Source: Gorillibacterium timonense (GTDB lineage: Bacteria > Bacillota > Bacilli > Paenibacillales > NBRC-103111). Taken from it: DNA of 64,000 bases. Below the pieces are notes generated by a model, which did not search any database, was not told where the DNA came from, and saw nothing but the letters and a program-made list of their open reading frames with translations. Every line of letters begins with the position of its first letter. The first letter of the stretch is position 1. Position numbers and translations under genes: made by a program. The DNA is taken from NCBI RefSeq assembly GCF_001457415.1, contig NZ_LN881723.1, positions 591,246 to 655,245 on the forward strand. Reading direction: 5' to 3'. Shown piece by piece: positions 1-8,111 of the stretch.

Positions 1-1407
1 CTGGAACACGATGACGTGGAATGCCCAATCCGCCCCTTTGTTGAAGGATGCGAGGATGACGGCATTCTCGCCGAGCTTGCCGGATGCAATCTGCTTGCTA
101 AGCGTCGAGGCTTTGATCGTAAGCTCCTCGCCATTTAAGGTATAATCCTGTTTTTCTTTCAGCTTCTTGCCGCCGACGGAGAGGCCGGTCAGCTTGTTGC
201 CGTTCAGGTTAAGCTGGATTTTGGCATCCTTGACCGCGGTGCCTTTTTCCAGTTGAATGCGGTCGCTCTCGGCATTGGAGGAACGGCTCTTCAGGCTCGC
301 CTTCAGGACGCCGAACAGCTCCGGATCGGACCATTGGTAGGTATAGCGGTTGAAGTGCTGGCCGTTATCCCACAGCATGGAGGTGATTTTCTTTTCCTTC
401 AGGTATTGAGAGAGGAATTCGAAGAATTTCAGCTTCTCGCCCTGCTCGATCACCCCGGTGTTCTTGTCAAAGCCAAGCAGTCCGTATTCGCCGAGAATGA
501 CGGGAATGCCTTTGGCAACGAAGGTATTATAGACGCTGTCAAACGTATTGATGATATCGTTCCGCGTATCCTTCTCAAACGTGGTATAACCGGCGATGTT
601 GACGCTGAACGGCCAGAACCCATAGAAGTGCACAGTCGCGATGAGGTTCGGGTCCTTCAGCTCTTGAATCGTTTTGTAGAGCTCATCCATCCGCGCCTGG
701 GTCGGAGACGACTCGAGGGAAGGGAGGATCAGCGGCCGGGTTGCATTCTTCCCGCCGGATTTCCGCACGATCTCGTGGAAGGATACGTTCAATTCTTTGA
801 GCATCTTGAACATGAGGGCTTCGTCTTTCGTTCCACCGTCGGTAAAACGCGGCTCGTTGATGCTTTCGAACGAAACCTTGTCGGAGACATCCTTGAAGCG
901 GTCGGCGATCTGCGTCCAGGCTGCGTTGTAGCGCGCCAGAACTTCGTCATGATTCTTCTCCATGCCGCTTACCCACAGCCAGGAATCGTGATGCATGTTG
1001 ATCATGACATAGAGTCCGGAATCAAGCGCCCAACCGATCACCTCTTGCACCCGGTTGAGATACAGCGGATTAATCGTGTACTCCGGTCCTTCGCTCATGT
1101 ACTGGTTCCAGGTGATGGGAATGCGGATGCTCTTGAAGCCTTGTTTCGCTACCTGTTGAATCAGTTCCTTGGTGACGGCGGGATTTCCCCAACTGGTTTC
1201 GTCGTCGCCGGTTGCATCCAAGGTATTCCCCAGGTTCCAGCCCGGCTGCATCGCTTCAACATACTTCTGGAGTTTGCCGTCTGTGGATGCCGATTGAAGC
1301 GCTTCCACAGAATCGGATGCTGCGAAAGCCGATACGGGAGACAGGGAAAGCAGCATAACCGATACGAGGGCGAAAGACAGCAGCTTGATGAGAAATTTTC
1401 TCTTCAT
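1..1407 (-). CDS. Secreted GH5 endoglucanase with X2-type Ig-like module (3' end off the window)
   Basis: The visible 469 residues start with a signal peptide (basic MKRK, hydrophobic core, likely cut after SAFA near residue 29). A GH5 catalytic domain follows at about 45-375: GWNLGNT at 56-62, the acid/base glutamate in ESINEP (E185) and the nucleophile glutamate in ILGEYG (E307). From about 380 an Ig-like module resembling the X2 (CBM_X2) domains of Paenibacillus and Clostridium cellulases begins and runs off the left edge. GH5 enzymes hydrolyse beta-1,4-glucans such as cellulose; the X2 module usually links or assists substrate binding. The ATG at 1407 is preceded by a good AGGAG. The gene stands alone, with a cre-like site just upstream, which fits carbon catabolite control. 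GH5 is certain from motifs; the exact glucan preference is not. Confidence 0.93.
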   Translation of the reverse strand, partial: MKRKFLIKLLSFALVSVMLLSLSPVSAFAASDSVEALQSASTDGKLQKYVEAMQPGWNLGNTLDATGDDETSWGNPAVTKELIQQVAKQGFKSIRIPITWNQYMSEGPEYTINPLYLNRVQEVIGWALDSGLYVMINMHHDSWLWVSGMEKNHDEVLARYNAAWTQIADRFKDVSDKVSFESINEPRFTDGGTKDEALMFKMLKELNVSFHEIVRKSGGKNATRPLILPSLESSPTQARMDELYKTIQELKDPNLIATVHFYGFWPFSVNIAGYTTFEKDTRNDIINTFDSVYNTFVAKGIPVILGEYGLLGFDKNTGVIEQGEKLKFFEFLSQYLKEKKITSMLWDNGQHFNRYTYQWSDPELFGVLKASLKSRSSNAESDRIQLEKGTAVKDAKIQLNLNGNKLTGLSVGGKKLKEKQDYTLNGEELTIKASTLSKQIASGKLGENAVILASFNKGADWAFHVIVFQ

Positions 1408-1435
1408 GGGACTCTCCTTTTCAAATGTTTGATTT

Positions 1436-1450
1436 ATGTAAGCGCTTGCG
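1436..1450. promoter_or_regulatory. cre-like (CcpA) site upstream of the GH5 gene
   Basis: ATGTAAGCGCTTGCG matches the catabolite-responsive-element pattern WTGNAANCGNWNNCW at every position except the last. It lies 29-43 bp before the GH5 start codon, a usual place for CcpA repression of a glycanase. Assignment is by pattern only. Confidence 0.6.
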
Positions 1451-1544
1451 AAATAAACTGTATCACAACATCGGGATAGGAAATACCTTCATATTTGGGA
1501 GAAAAATACCCGCTGAATTATCGATAACTCAAACCCTCAAATGA

Positions 1545-1590
1545 AGAGCCGTCCCTCCTACCCACTCTGGATAGGACTTGAGACGGCTCT
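1545..1590 (-). terminator. Hairpin after clpP
   Basis: AGAGCCGTC (1545-1553) pairs perfectly with GACGGCTCT (1582-1590). It lies 26 bp after the clpP stop. The following T-rich stretch is broken (ATTTGAGGGTTTG), so it is a weak intrinsic terminator or a protective 3' hairpin. Confidence 0.55.
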
Positions 1591-1615
1591 CATCTTGCGC
1601 TGGATTTCGGGTCGC

Positions 1616-2200
1616 TTAGACCCGCTCAATGACCCGGTCGATCAGCCCGTATTCCTTCGCTTGCTCGGGCGTCATGTAGTAATCGCGGTCGGTATCCTTC
1701 ACGACCTTCTCGAGGGGTTGACCGGAATGCTTGACGATCAGCTGGTTCAGCTTTTCCCGCGTCCGCAGGATGCTGTCCGCATGGATTTTGATGTCGGATG
1801 CCTGCCCCCGGATACCGCCGGTCCAAGGCTGGTGAATGAGAATCTCCGAGTTCGGCAAGGCATACCGCTTGCCCGCAGCCCCGCCTAGCAGCAGAATCGC
1901 TCCCATGGAGGCCGCGAATCCGACGCAGGTAGTCGAAACATCCGGCTTCACGAATTGCATCGTGTCATAGATCGCAAGCCCCGCCGTTGTTGAGCCTCCC
2001 GGGGAATTCACGTACAGGTGGATATCCTTCTCCGGATCATCCGCAGACAGGAACAGGAGCTGAGCCACGATAGAGTCCGCCATCTGATCGGTCACCTCGC
2101 CGCTTGCAAAGACGATGCGGTCCTTCAACAGCCGGGAGTAAATGTCATAGGAACGCTCGCCCCGGCCGGTTTGCTCGATGACATAAGGAATGCTGGTCAT
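1616..2200 (-). CDS. clpP: ATP-dependent Clp protease proteolytic subunit ClpP
   Basis: A 194-residue ClpP, the family's usual length. It forms the barrel-shaped serine protease that degrades unfolded or tagged proteins together with a Clp ATPase. The catalytic serine is S98 in GFAASMGA, the histidine H123 in ILIHQPW, and the aspartate lies in KDTDRD (169-173); the oligomerisation region is intact. GGGAGG precedes the ATG at 2200. It stands downstream of an ArsR-type regulator and a small ORF on the same strand, with a 65-bp gap, so it may be a regulated paralogue rather than the housekeeping copy; many Paenibacillus carry more than one clpP. That is inference from context only. Confidence 0.95.
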   Translation of the reverse strand: MTSIPYVIEQTGRGERSYDIYSRLLKDRIVFASGEVTDQMADSIVAQLLFLSADDPEKDIHLYVNSPGGSTTAGLAIYDTMQFVKPDVSTTCVGFAASMGAILLLGGAAGKRYALPNSEILIHQPWTGGIRGQASDIKIHADSILRTREKLNQLIVKHSGQPLEKVVKDTDRDYYMTPEQAKEYGLIDRVIERV

Positions 2201-2264
2201 ATCGAAAACCTCCCTTTTTCACGTTTCTCGTATGGTGAGATGTGGATAAACATGTGCGAACCGC

Positions 2265-2495
2265 TTACGCGGCGCAGCGGATCGACCCGCTGCCGCCAGG
2301 AACGGGCCTTGCAGCCAAACGCGGAAGCGCCTGACCAAATCCGGCCGAAACAATCTGGGTCCGGATCAGGATGCGGCCGTCTTCGGAGTGAACAGCTCGC
2401 TCCTGAATCAACGGCGTTCCGTCCTCCAGTTGGACCAACGTCTTCTCCCGGACTTCGGGAGCCAAGCTTTCTTCGGTCTTGAGCGGCTCACTCAT
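2265..2495 (-). CDS. Small hypothetical protein coupled to the ArsR-type gene
   Basis: A 76-residue ORF whose ATG (2495) lies within the last codons of the upstream regulator (8-bp overlap, ATGAGTGA), suggesting translational coupling. It begins MSEPLKTEESLAPEV and is mildly acidic in the first half and Gly/Pro/Arg-rich at the end. No domain, signal peptide or membrane segment is seen and I do not recognise the family. An upstream in-frame ATG at 2609 would overlap the regulator by 120 bp and is less likely. It might be a modulator of the regulator, but nothing in the sequence shows this. Confidence 0.5.
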   Translation of the reverse strand: MSEPLKTEESLAPEVREKTLVQLEDGTPLIQERAVHSEDGRILIRTQIVSAGFGQALPRLAARPVPGGSGSIRCAA

Positions 2496-3123
2496 GGCCC
2501 TCTTCCCCCTTCTTGTTCGAACCTGGTCCTGCGGAAGCGGGGCTCGGGTATACGGCAAGAGCAACGGCATACTCTTCTCCGACTCCAACCTCATCCTCAG
2601 GCAAAGCATACTTCTTCATCACATTCTCGACGGCGGCCATGTACTCAGCAAGGAAAGCCTGACGCTTCCCTTCATCCTTCAGTCGGATCGATGATGTGAG
2701 AACGGCGCTCGGGACCTCTTCCCCCGCTTCGGTATGCTCCATCAGCTCAAGGGCATCGCGCCGCAGCTGGTCCGCCGTATGAACAAGACTGGCTAGAGCT
2801 CCCTGCTCTGGCAGCTTGCGTCGCGAGCCGATCACCGGCGCAAGGGCATCCGAGATCACGAAGGTGCGGGCGGCCGCTTGATAGAGCACCTCGACGAGGT
2901 TTCTCACCTGACGGCTTCCTGCCCGACAGACGAGGCCGACCTTCTCCAATGCCTTGATATGATAATTGATCCTCTGTGGTGTTTCTCCCAGGCTTCGTCC
3001 AACCTCCGTAGCCGATGCCGGCTGCTCCAACCGGGACACAATTTCTGCTCTCAGCGGATGGAGGAGCGCAAGCGCCTGCTCGGCGGATTCCACCAGAAGC
3101 TGTTCGGGAATGGGGTGCTGCAC
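2488..3123 (-). CDS. ArsR/HTH-type winged-helix transcriptional regulator
   Basis: The N-terminal half (about 15-95) is a winged helix: a LLHPLRAEIVSRL helix, the recognition-helix region with INYHIKALEKVGLV, then a wing. This is the pattern of ArsR-like repressors (HTH_20 type). The C-terminal half is helical and lacks an obvious Cys metal site, so the signal is unknown. I chose the GTG at 3123 because AAGGTGAT precedes it; the upstream TTG at 3144 has no ribosome site. The stop overlaps the start of a 76-residue ORF, and clpP follows on the same strand. Repeats of the type ACGTAC/TACGTA in 3145-3186 could be its own operator. Confidence 0.8.
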   Translation of the reverse strand: MQHPIPEQLLVESAEQALALLHPLRAEIVSRLEQPASATEVGRSLGETPQRINYHIKALEKVGLVCRAGSRQVRNLVEVLYQAAARTFVISDALAPVIGSRRKLPEQGALASLVHTADQLRRDALELMEHTEAGEEVPSAVLTSSIRLKDEGKRQAFLAEYMAAVENVMKKYALPEDEVGVGEEYAVALAVYPSPASAGPGSNKKGEEGHE

Positions 3124-3222
3124 GCGATCACCTTCTTTGTCCAACTACGTACAAATAATTTTTTACGTAAATACATATTAGTACGAAAACCTCTGCAAGT
3201 CAAACGGTGATTGGCCTTATCA

Positions 3223-3263
3223 TAAAAAAACCGCCTGGCAAGCAGCGAGGCTTACCGGACGGT
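3223..3263 (-). terminator. Rho-independent terminator of the cyd operon
   Basis: On the minus strand CCGTCCGGTAAGC pairs (with a few G-U) with GCTTGCCAGGCGG, followed by seven T. It lies about 175 bp after the cydC stop, beyond repeat copy A. The 3124-3438 interval otherwise holds the repeat, a small hairpin (GTTCCAT/ATGGAAC, 3319-3341) and no gene. Confidence 0.85.
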
Positions 3264-3356
3264 TATTGGAAAATAGCGGTGGACAGGAACAACTTTCTTT
3301 CTTGAATGCTGCTCCGAGTTCCATTCTGTTTCATGGAACGCTTTAGCTCGCTCCCC

Positions 3357-3437
3357 GTACGCTGTTAACCTTAATCGTGTGGATACGAAGCTGAGTCAAT
3401 CGATATGAGAAGGGGTGCGATAATCACCGTTTTTGAT
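3357..3437 (-). repeat. Dispersed 3'-UTR element, copy A
   Basis: Copy of the family seen also at 44151, 47737, 55083 and 62669. It has the left end TACGCTGTTAACC, the core CGTGTGGATA (3376-3385; TATCCACACG on the cyd-sense strand), TCAATCGATATGA, and a right part GTGCGATAATCACCG. The right terminal repeat is eroded and the element ends next to the cydC stop (3439). It sits between the stop codon and the operon terminator. Confidence 0.75.
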
Positions 3438-3438
3438 T

Positions 3439-5355
3439 TTACAATGTCCTCAGTTGAACGGGTCGGTCGAGACGGTACAGGTTGCGGTAACGTTCGGATG
3501 TATTCAGCAGCTCCTGATGGGTGCCCCGCATGACCACTTGGCCTCCATCGAGGAACAAAATTTCATCCATCGATTCGACTCCGACTAGATGGTGGGTAAC
3601 CCAGATCAGAGCCTTGCCGCTCAGTTCGGCAAAGAGAGTGGACAGCAGCTCCCGCTCCGTTCTCGGGTCGAGTCCCACTGTCGGTTCATCCAGAATGACG
3701 ACCGGATTGTTCTGCAAGAGCACGCGCGCGAGCGCCACGCGCTGCCGTTCCCCGCCGGAGAACCGCTGGCCGGTTTCGCGCATCGGCGTTTGTAGACCAA
3801 GCGGAAGCGACGCGATCAGCGGTTCCAGGCGAGCGTGCCGGATTGCGTCAAGGATTTCCTCCTCTGTGGCATCCTCCCGTCCGAGCCGAACATTATTCCT
3901 CACAGTCGTATCGAACAGATGCGGACTTTGATTGAGGACGGAGATCAGCTTCGCAATCTCGTCGCCGAAGCTTGCAGCCGGCAGCCCGTTAATCGTCACA
4001 GTTCCGCTGACCGGCTCCAGGGCGCCCTGCATCAGCTTGAGCAGTGTGGATTTCCCCGCGCCGCTGCGGCCGATAAGCGCGATCCGTTTCCCAGGAGTCA
4101 GGGTCAAGCTGACCTCCGCCAAAGCATCCTTCGCTTGACTCACGGCTGCAGGGCTTCCGGAACTTGAACCGGGCTCCTGCGGGTAAGCGAAGGAGACACG
4201 GTCGAATTGAATCGTTGCGCCAAGCCCGTATTCGTCAACGATTCGGGTGATATCCTGTACTGTCGCGGGCTTCTGCACTACTTCAAGCGGCTCTCCTCCG
4301 ATCGCAGCAGGCAGGTCGCCTTGGCTGAGGTCGCGGGAACCTGCATCCAACCCAGATGGGCCACCATCTGGTTCTCCACTGTATTTCTTCAGCCAAGGTG
4401 CGCCTCCCGCCTCGATGTCGATAAGCCGCGCTTCCGATTGCTTGTACTGCGGAAGCTTCTCCACCGCCTCGGAGACGGGAAGGAAGGCGTCCATGAGCGG
4501 GAAGACGATCAAGGTGAACGCGGCGATGAACGTGGCGGGAATGAAGCCTTCCGCCGCTTGACCGCCTGCCCACAGCATCATGATGACGGCGCTGACGCCG
4601 ACAAACGCGTTTGCAAGCAGCGTCCGCCAGCGAACGAAGCTGCGCAGGGAGCGGTCGATGGAAGCCGATGCGGCTTCATCGCCTTCATACTCCGCCACAA
4701 ACCCGGCGGCGCGGCCGCTGATCACGTAGTCGCCAATGCCGAGCACCGCGTCGGTCAGCTTGCGATACAGGCCGCTTCGCGCGGTTCTGAGCTTGAGCTG
4801 GGCCGCTTTGGTGTACCGCAAGGAAACGGCGGGCAGCACGACGACCAGCACAAGCAGATAGAGCGCCATCAGCAGAGCAAACGTTCCGTCAAACATACCC
4901 AGTGCGGCGATCACTACAGCATACATGATCAAGGCAACCGCGCCAGGGAAGACGGTGCGCAGATAGACATTCTGCAGCTGCTCAATGTCATCCGCCAGCA
5001 CCCCGAGCAGATCGCCCGTCCCGAAGCGGGAGCGAACGAACAATGCCTGCGGCTCCAGCACCTTGTACAGCCTCACCCGCATCCGTGACAGGATCTTCAG
5101 TACCGCGTTGTGCCCCACCAACCGTTCCACATAATGCAGCACGGCACGGCCGATGCTGAATGCGCGGACGCCGACGATGGGGACGTAGACGAGCAGAATG
5201 TTTTCCGGCGGGATGGACGATTTGGAGATCAGGAAGCCCGAGGTAAACATCAGCATGGAAGCCGACAGCACCGTCAGCAGGGCGAGCAGGACGATGAGCG
5301 CGAAGCTTCCGGCGTTCTTACGCAAATAATCGCGAATCCAACCGGCTTCCTTCAT
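3439..5355 (-). CDS. cydC: Thiol reductant ABC exporter subunit CydC
   Basis: A half-size ABC exporter of 638 residues: six membrane helices in the first 300 residues, then an ATPase domain with Walker A GRSGAGKSTL, signature FSGGERQRVALARV, Walker B VVILDEPTVGLD and switch histidine in WVTHH. With CydD it forms the inner-membrane exporter of cysteine/glutathione-type reductants needed to assemble cytochrome bd. It overlaps cydD by four bases (ATGA), so the two are translated together. A linker of roughly 60 residues rich in Gly, Pro and Asp between the membrane and ATPase domains makes it longer than most homologues. Last gene of the cydABDC operon. Confidence 0.93.
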   Translation of the reverse strand: MKEAGWIRDYLRKNAGSFALIVLLALLTVLSASMLMFTSGFLISKSSIPPENILLVYVPIVGVRAFSIGRAVLHYVERLVGHNAVLKILSRMRVRLYKVLEPQALFVRSRFGTGDLLGVLADDIEQLQNVYLRTVFPGAVALIMYAVVIAALGMFDGTFALLMALYLLVLVVVLPAVSLRYTKAAQLKLRTARSGLYRKLTDAVLGIGDYVISGRAAGFVAEYEGDEAASASIDRSLRSFVRWRTLLANAFVGVSAVIMMLWAGGQAAEGFIPATFIAAFTLIVFPLMDAFLPVSEAVEKLPQYKQSEARLIDIEAGGAPWLKKYSGEPDGGPSGLDAGSRDLSQGDLPAAIGGEPLEVVQKPATVQDITRIVDEYGLGATIQFDRVSFAYPQEPGSSSGSPAAVSQAKDALAEVSLTLTPGKRIALIGRSGAGKSTLLKLMQGALEPVSGTVTINGLPAASFGDEIAKLISVLNQSPHLFDTTVRNNVRLGREDATEEEILDAIRHARLEPLIASLPLGLQTPMRETGQRFSGGERQRVALARVLLQNNPVVILDEPTVGLDPRTERELLSTLFAELSGKALIWVTHHLVGVESMDEILFLDGGQVVMRGTHQELLNTSERYRNLYRLDRPVQLRTL

Positions 5356-7085
5356 CGGACTCCCTCCTCTTGCACCCGGATCAGGTTATAATAGTGGCCT
5401 TTTTGCGCCAACAGCTCTTCATGCGTGCCCGACTCCGCCAGCCGTCCCTTGTCCATCACGAGGATGAGATCCATATCCGGCATCCAGTGCAGACGGTGGG
5501 TGGCCAGAAAGACCCGTTTTCCGGCAAAAAGCTGCAGCATCGTCTCCTTCAGCTCATGCTCGGTTTCGATGTCGAGATGGGCAGTCGGCTCGTCGAGCAG
5601 CAGCACCGGACGTCGGCTGAGATAAGCGCGGGCCAGCGCGACCCGCTGCTCCTGCCCGCCGCTCAAAGCGCGACCGCCGCTGCCAATTTTCTCCGCCAGC
5701 CCGTTCGGCAGACTCTTCACGAGCTCGCCGAGACCGGCCGCTTGAACGGCCGCTGCCACTTCCTCATCGGTTGCCTCCGGCACATAGAACCGGACATTAT
5801 CCGCGAGGCTGCCATAGAAAAGATAAGGCTGCTGCGGAATGTACGTGGTCAGGTTCTTCCAACTCTGCGAGGTCAGCCGGACAGGCTCCCCGTTTAGCCT
5901 GAATTTCCCACCGGACAGCGGCAGAAATCCTCCTATAGCATCGATGAGGGTCGTCTTCCCCGCCCCGCTCTCGCCGATGATGCCGACCTTCAGCGAACCT
6001 GCGATGGCAAAGGAGATCCCCTCCAGAGAGGCATCTCCTTCCGCCTCATGCTTCACTTGCATGCGTTCGGCTGTCAGGATGTCGCCCTCGTTCAGTTCAG
6101 AAGGCAACTCTGCACCGCCCGCTGTATCGGCCGATTCTTCGGGAAGCGGAGTGTCGAGAATCTCCTGCATCGTCTCCGCGGCTTGTTTCCCATTCTGGGT
6201 CGCGTGGAAATCCGCCCCGACCATCCGCACAGGCAGGAAGTATTCCGGCGCCAGAATCAACACGGTCAAAGCCGTGACCAGCGTCATGTCGATGTGAATC
6301 AGCCGCAGGCCGAGATTGACCGCGACGATGGCGACGGAGAGCATCGTGAAGAAGTCGAGCGAGAAGGAGGAGAGAAAGGCGACCCGCAGAGTCTTCATCG
6401 TCGCTTTCCGATATTCGTCGCTGACCCGCTGGATGCTGGCTGCGTGAGACTTGCTGCGACCGAGCACTTTCAACGTTTCGAGACCGCGCAGGGAATCGAC
6501 GAAATGGTTGGAAAGCAGCCGATACGAGGCGAGCTGGCCCTCCGTCTGCTTCTTCGCGGCTAGACCGACAAGAATCAGGAAGATGATGAGAATCGGCATG
6601 GTCAAGGTCAGGATCACGCCGGAGCGGAGATCCCGGTAATACACGTAAGCGAGGATGAGCCAAGGGGTGATGCCCATTTGGAGCATCCTTGGCAGAAACA
6701 GCTCCAGATAGGCGCGAAATTGAGCCACGCCTTCAAGCACGAGCGTGACCAATCCCCCGCTCCCTCGTCTGGACGTGAAGCGTGGCCCGAGGCGAAACAG
6801 CTTGTCCATCAGCTCCCGGCGGAGTCCTGCTGCGGTATCCTCCGCGAACCGGTAAGCGATCTTCTGCTGCAGGAGGCCGATCACATGGCGTCCTCCGAAA
6901 GCGAGCAGGAACAGCAGGCTTACGCCATACTGTTCCTGCACAGATTCTCCGGCAAACAGCGCGGAGATCCCCTCGGCAAGCCATTTGGCTTGGAGGATAA
7001 TGGCTAACGTCTGCGCGAGAGTCAGAAGCGCGAGCAGCGCCATCACCGGCTTGATGCCTTTGTATTTCATCAAATCTTTGCCCAT
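5352..7085 (-). CDS. cydD: Thiol reductant ABC exporter subunit CydD
   Basis: The partner half-transporter, 577 residues. Membrane domain about 10-300, then ATPase domain with Walker A GESGAGKTTL, signature [14 protein letters not shown], Walker B LLLDEPTAHLD and switch histidine in LATHRLHW. AAGGAGCCTTT stands before the ATG at 7085, only 9 bp after the cydB stop. Operon position directly after cydAB supports the CydD assignment. B. subtilis names the two exporter genes in the other order, so symbols may be swapped in some databases. Confidence 0.92.
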   Translation of the reverse strand: MGKDLMKYKGIKPVMALLALLTLAQTLAIILQAKWLAEGISALFAGESVQEQYGVSLLFLLAFGGRHVIGLLQQKIAYRFAEDTAAGLRRELMDKLFRLGPRFTSRRGSGGLVTLVLEGVAQFRAYLELFLPRMLQMGITPWLILAYVYYRDLRSGVILTLTMPILIIFLILVGLAAKKQTEGQLASYRLLSNHFVDSLRGLETLKVLGRSKSHAASIQRVSDEYRKATMKTLRVAFLSSFSLDFFTMLSVAIVAVNLGLRLIHIDMTLVTALTVLILAPEYFLPVRMVGADFHATQNGKQAAETMQEILDTPLPEESADTAGGAELPSELNEGDILTAERMQVKHEAEGDASLEGISFAIAGSLKVGIIGESGAGKTTLIDAIGGFLPLSGGKFRLNGEPVRLTSQSWKNLTTYIPQQPYLFYGSLADNVRFYVPEATDEEVAAAVQAAGLGELVKSLPNGLAEKIGSGGRALSGGQEQRVALARAYLSRRPVLLLDEPTAHLDIETEHELKETMLQLFAGKRVFLATHRLHWMPDMDLILVMDKGRLAESGTHEELLAQKGHYYNLIRVQEEGVR

Positions 7086-7094
7086 AAAGGCTCC

Positions 7095-8111
7095 TTAGTA
7101 CTCCAGATGTTGTTTCTCATGAACCCGCTTATGAAAAACAAAGTAGCTCCAGATTTGATAGCCTAGAACAAATGGCAGCAGGGTGAGGGCTACAATGGAC
7201 ATTACCTTTAAGGTATAGGGACTGGAAGCCGCCGTGTCGAGAGTCAGGCTGAACGCCTTGTCGATGGAGCTGATCATCACACGCGGGAACAGACCGATAA
7301 ACATCGAGGCCACAGATAGAATGATGATTCCGCCGGTCATCCCAAAAGCCCAACCATCGCGTTTCTTTTGGATGAAGTAGCCGGCAAGCAGGTACACGAT
7401 GACGAGAAGAACTCCTGCAACAACGAGCTCTGCGAAATGTTCGGTGAACAAATCCGTGGCGAAATACGTCCAGATCCCGAATCCGACAAGCAGGACCGCG
7501 AGCGGCAGGTACAGCTTCTTGGCCAGGCTCCGCGCTCTCTCTTGAAGCGGACCTACGGTCCGCAGCGTCGTGAACATGAGGCCGTGGACGAGGCACAGCA
7601 CCGTCAGAGTGATTCCTCCGAGCAAGGTGTATCCGTTGATGATATCCCCGAACAGGCTGGCCCGCATTTCCATATCTTGCCCAATCGGCAAACCTTTCAT
7701 AATCGCGGAAAAGGCGACGCCGAGCAGGAGCGGCGGCAGGAGGCTGCCAATGAAGATACAGACGTCCCAGGTCTTCCGCCACTTCTCGCTGTCGAGCTTG
7801 CCGCGGAATTCAAAGCCGACGGCGCGGACGATGAGCGCGAGCAGCACGAACACGAGCGCTGTGTAAAAGCCGCTGAACATGGTGGCGTACCAGTGTGGGA
7901 AGGCGGCGAACATGGCCCCGCCTGCCGTAATCAGCCAAACTTCATTGGCATCCCAGAACGGACCGATGGAGTTGATCAGAACCCGGCGTTCGCCATCATT
8001 CTTCGCAATGAATTGAGTGGACATCCCTACCCCGAAATCAAAGCCCTCCAGGAAGAAAAACCCGACGAACAGCACCGCAACGAGAATGAACCATAGCTCA
8101 TTAAGAGACAA
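7095..8111 (-). CDS. cydB: Cytochrome bd ubiquinol oxidase subunit II
   Basis: A 338-residue, eight- to nine-helix membrane protein with the family signature GFFFLEGFDFGVG near the N terminus. With CydA it forms the quinol oxidase used under low oxygen. I place the start at a TTG (8111), which gives the conserved N terminus SLNELWFILVAVLF and has AAAGGGGG about ten bases upstream; the start overlaps the cydA stop by 11 bases. The longer frame to 8168 adds an unconserved basic tail. The gene is followed after 9 bp by cydD. Confidence 0.94.
   Translation of the reverse strand: MSLNELWFILVAVLFVGFFFLEGFDFGVGMSTQFIAKNDGERRVLINSIGPFWDANEVWLITAGGAMFAAFPHWYATMFSGFYTALVFVLLALIVRAVGFEFRGKLDSEKWRKTWDVCIFIGSLLPPLLLGVAFSAIMKGLPIGQDMEMRASLFGDIINGYTLLGGITLTVLCLVHGLMFTTLRTVGPLQERARSLAKKLYLPLAVLLVGFGIWTYFATDLFTEHFAELVVAGVLLVIVYLLAGYFIQKKRDGWAFGMTGGIIILSVASMFIGLFPRVMISSIDKAFSLTLDTAASSPYTLKVMSIVALTLLPFVLGYQIWSYFVFHKRVHEKQHLEY

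Noticed and set aside
253..1479. Long plus-strand frame of 408 codons opposite the GH5 gene
   Set aside because: It mirrors the codon pattern of the real gene, has no recognisable domain and no ribosome site; the minus strand encodes a full GH5 motif set.
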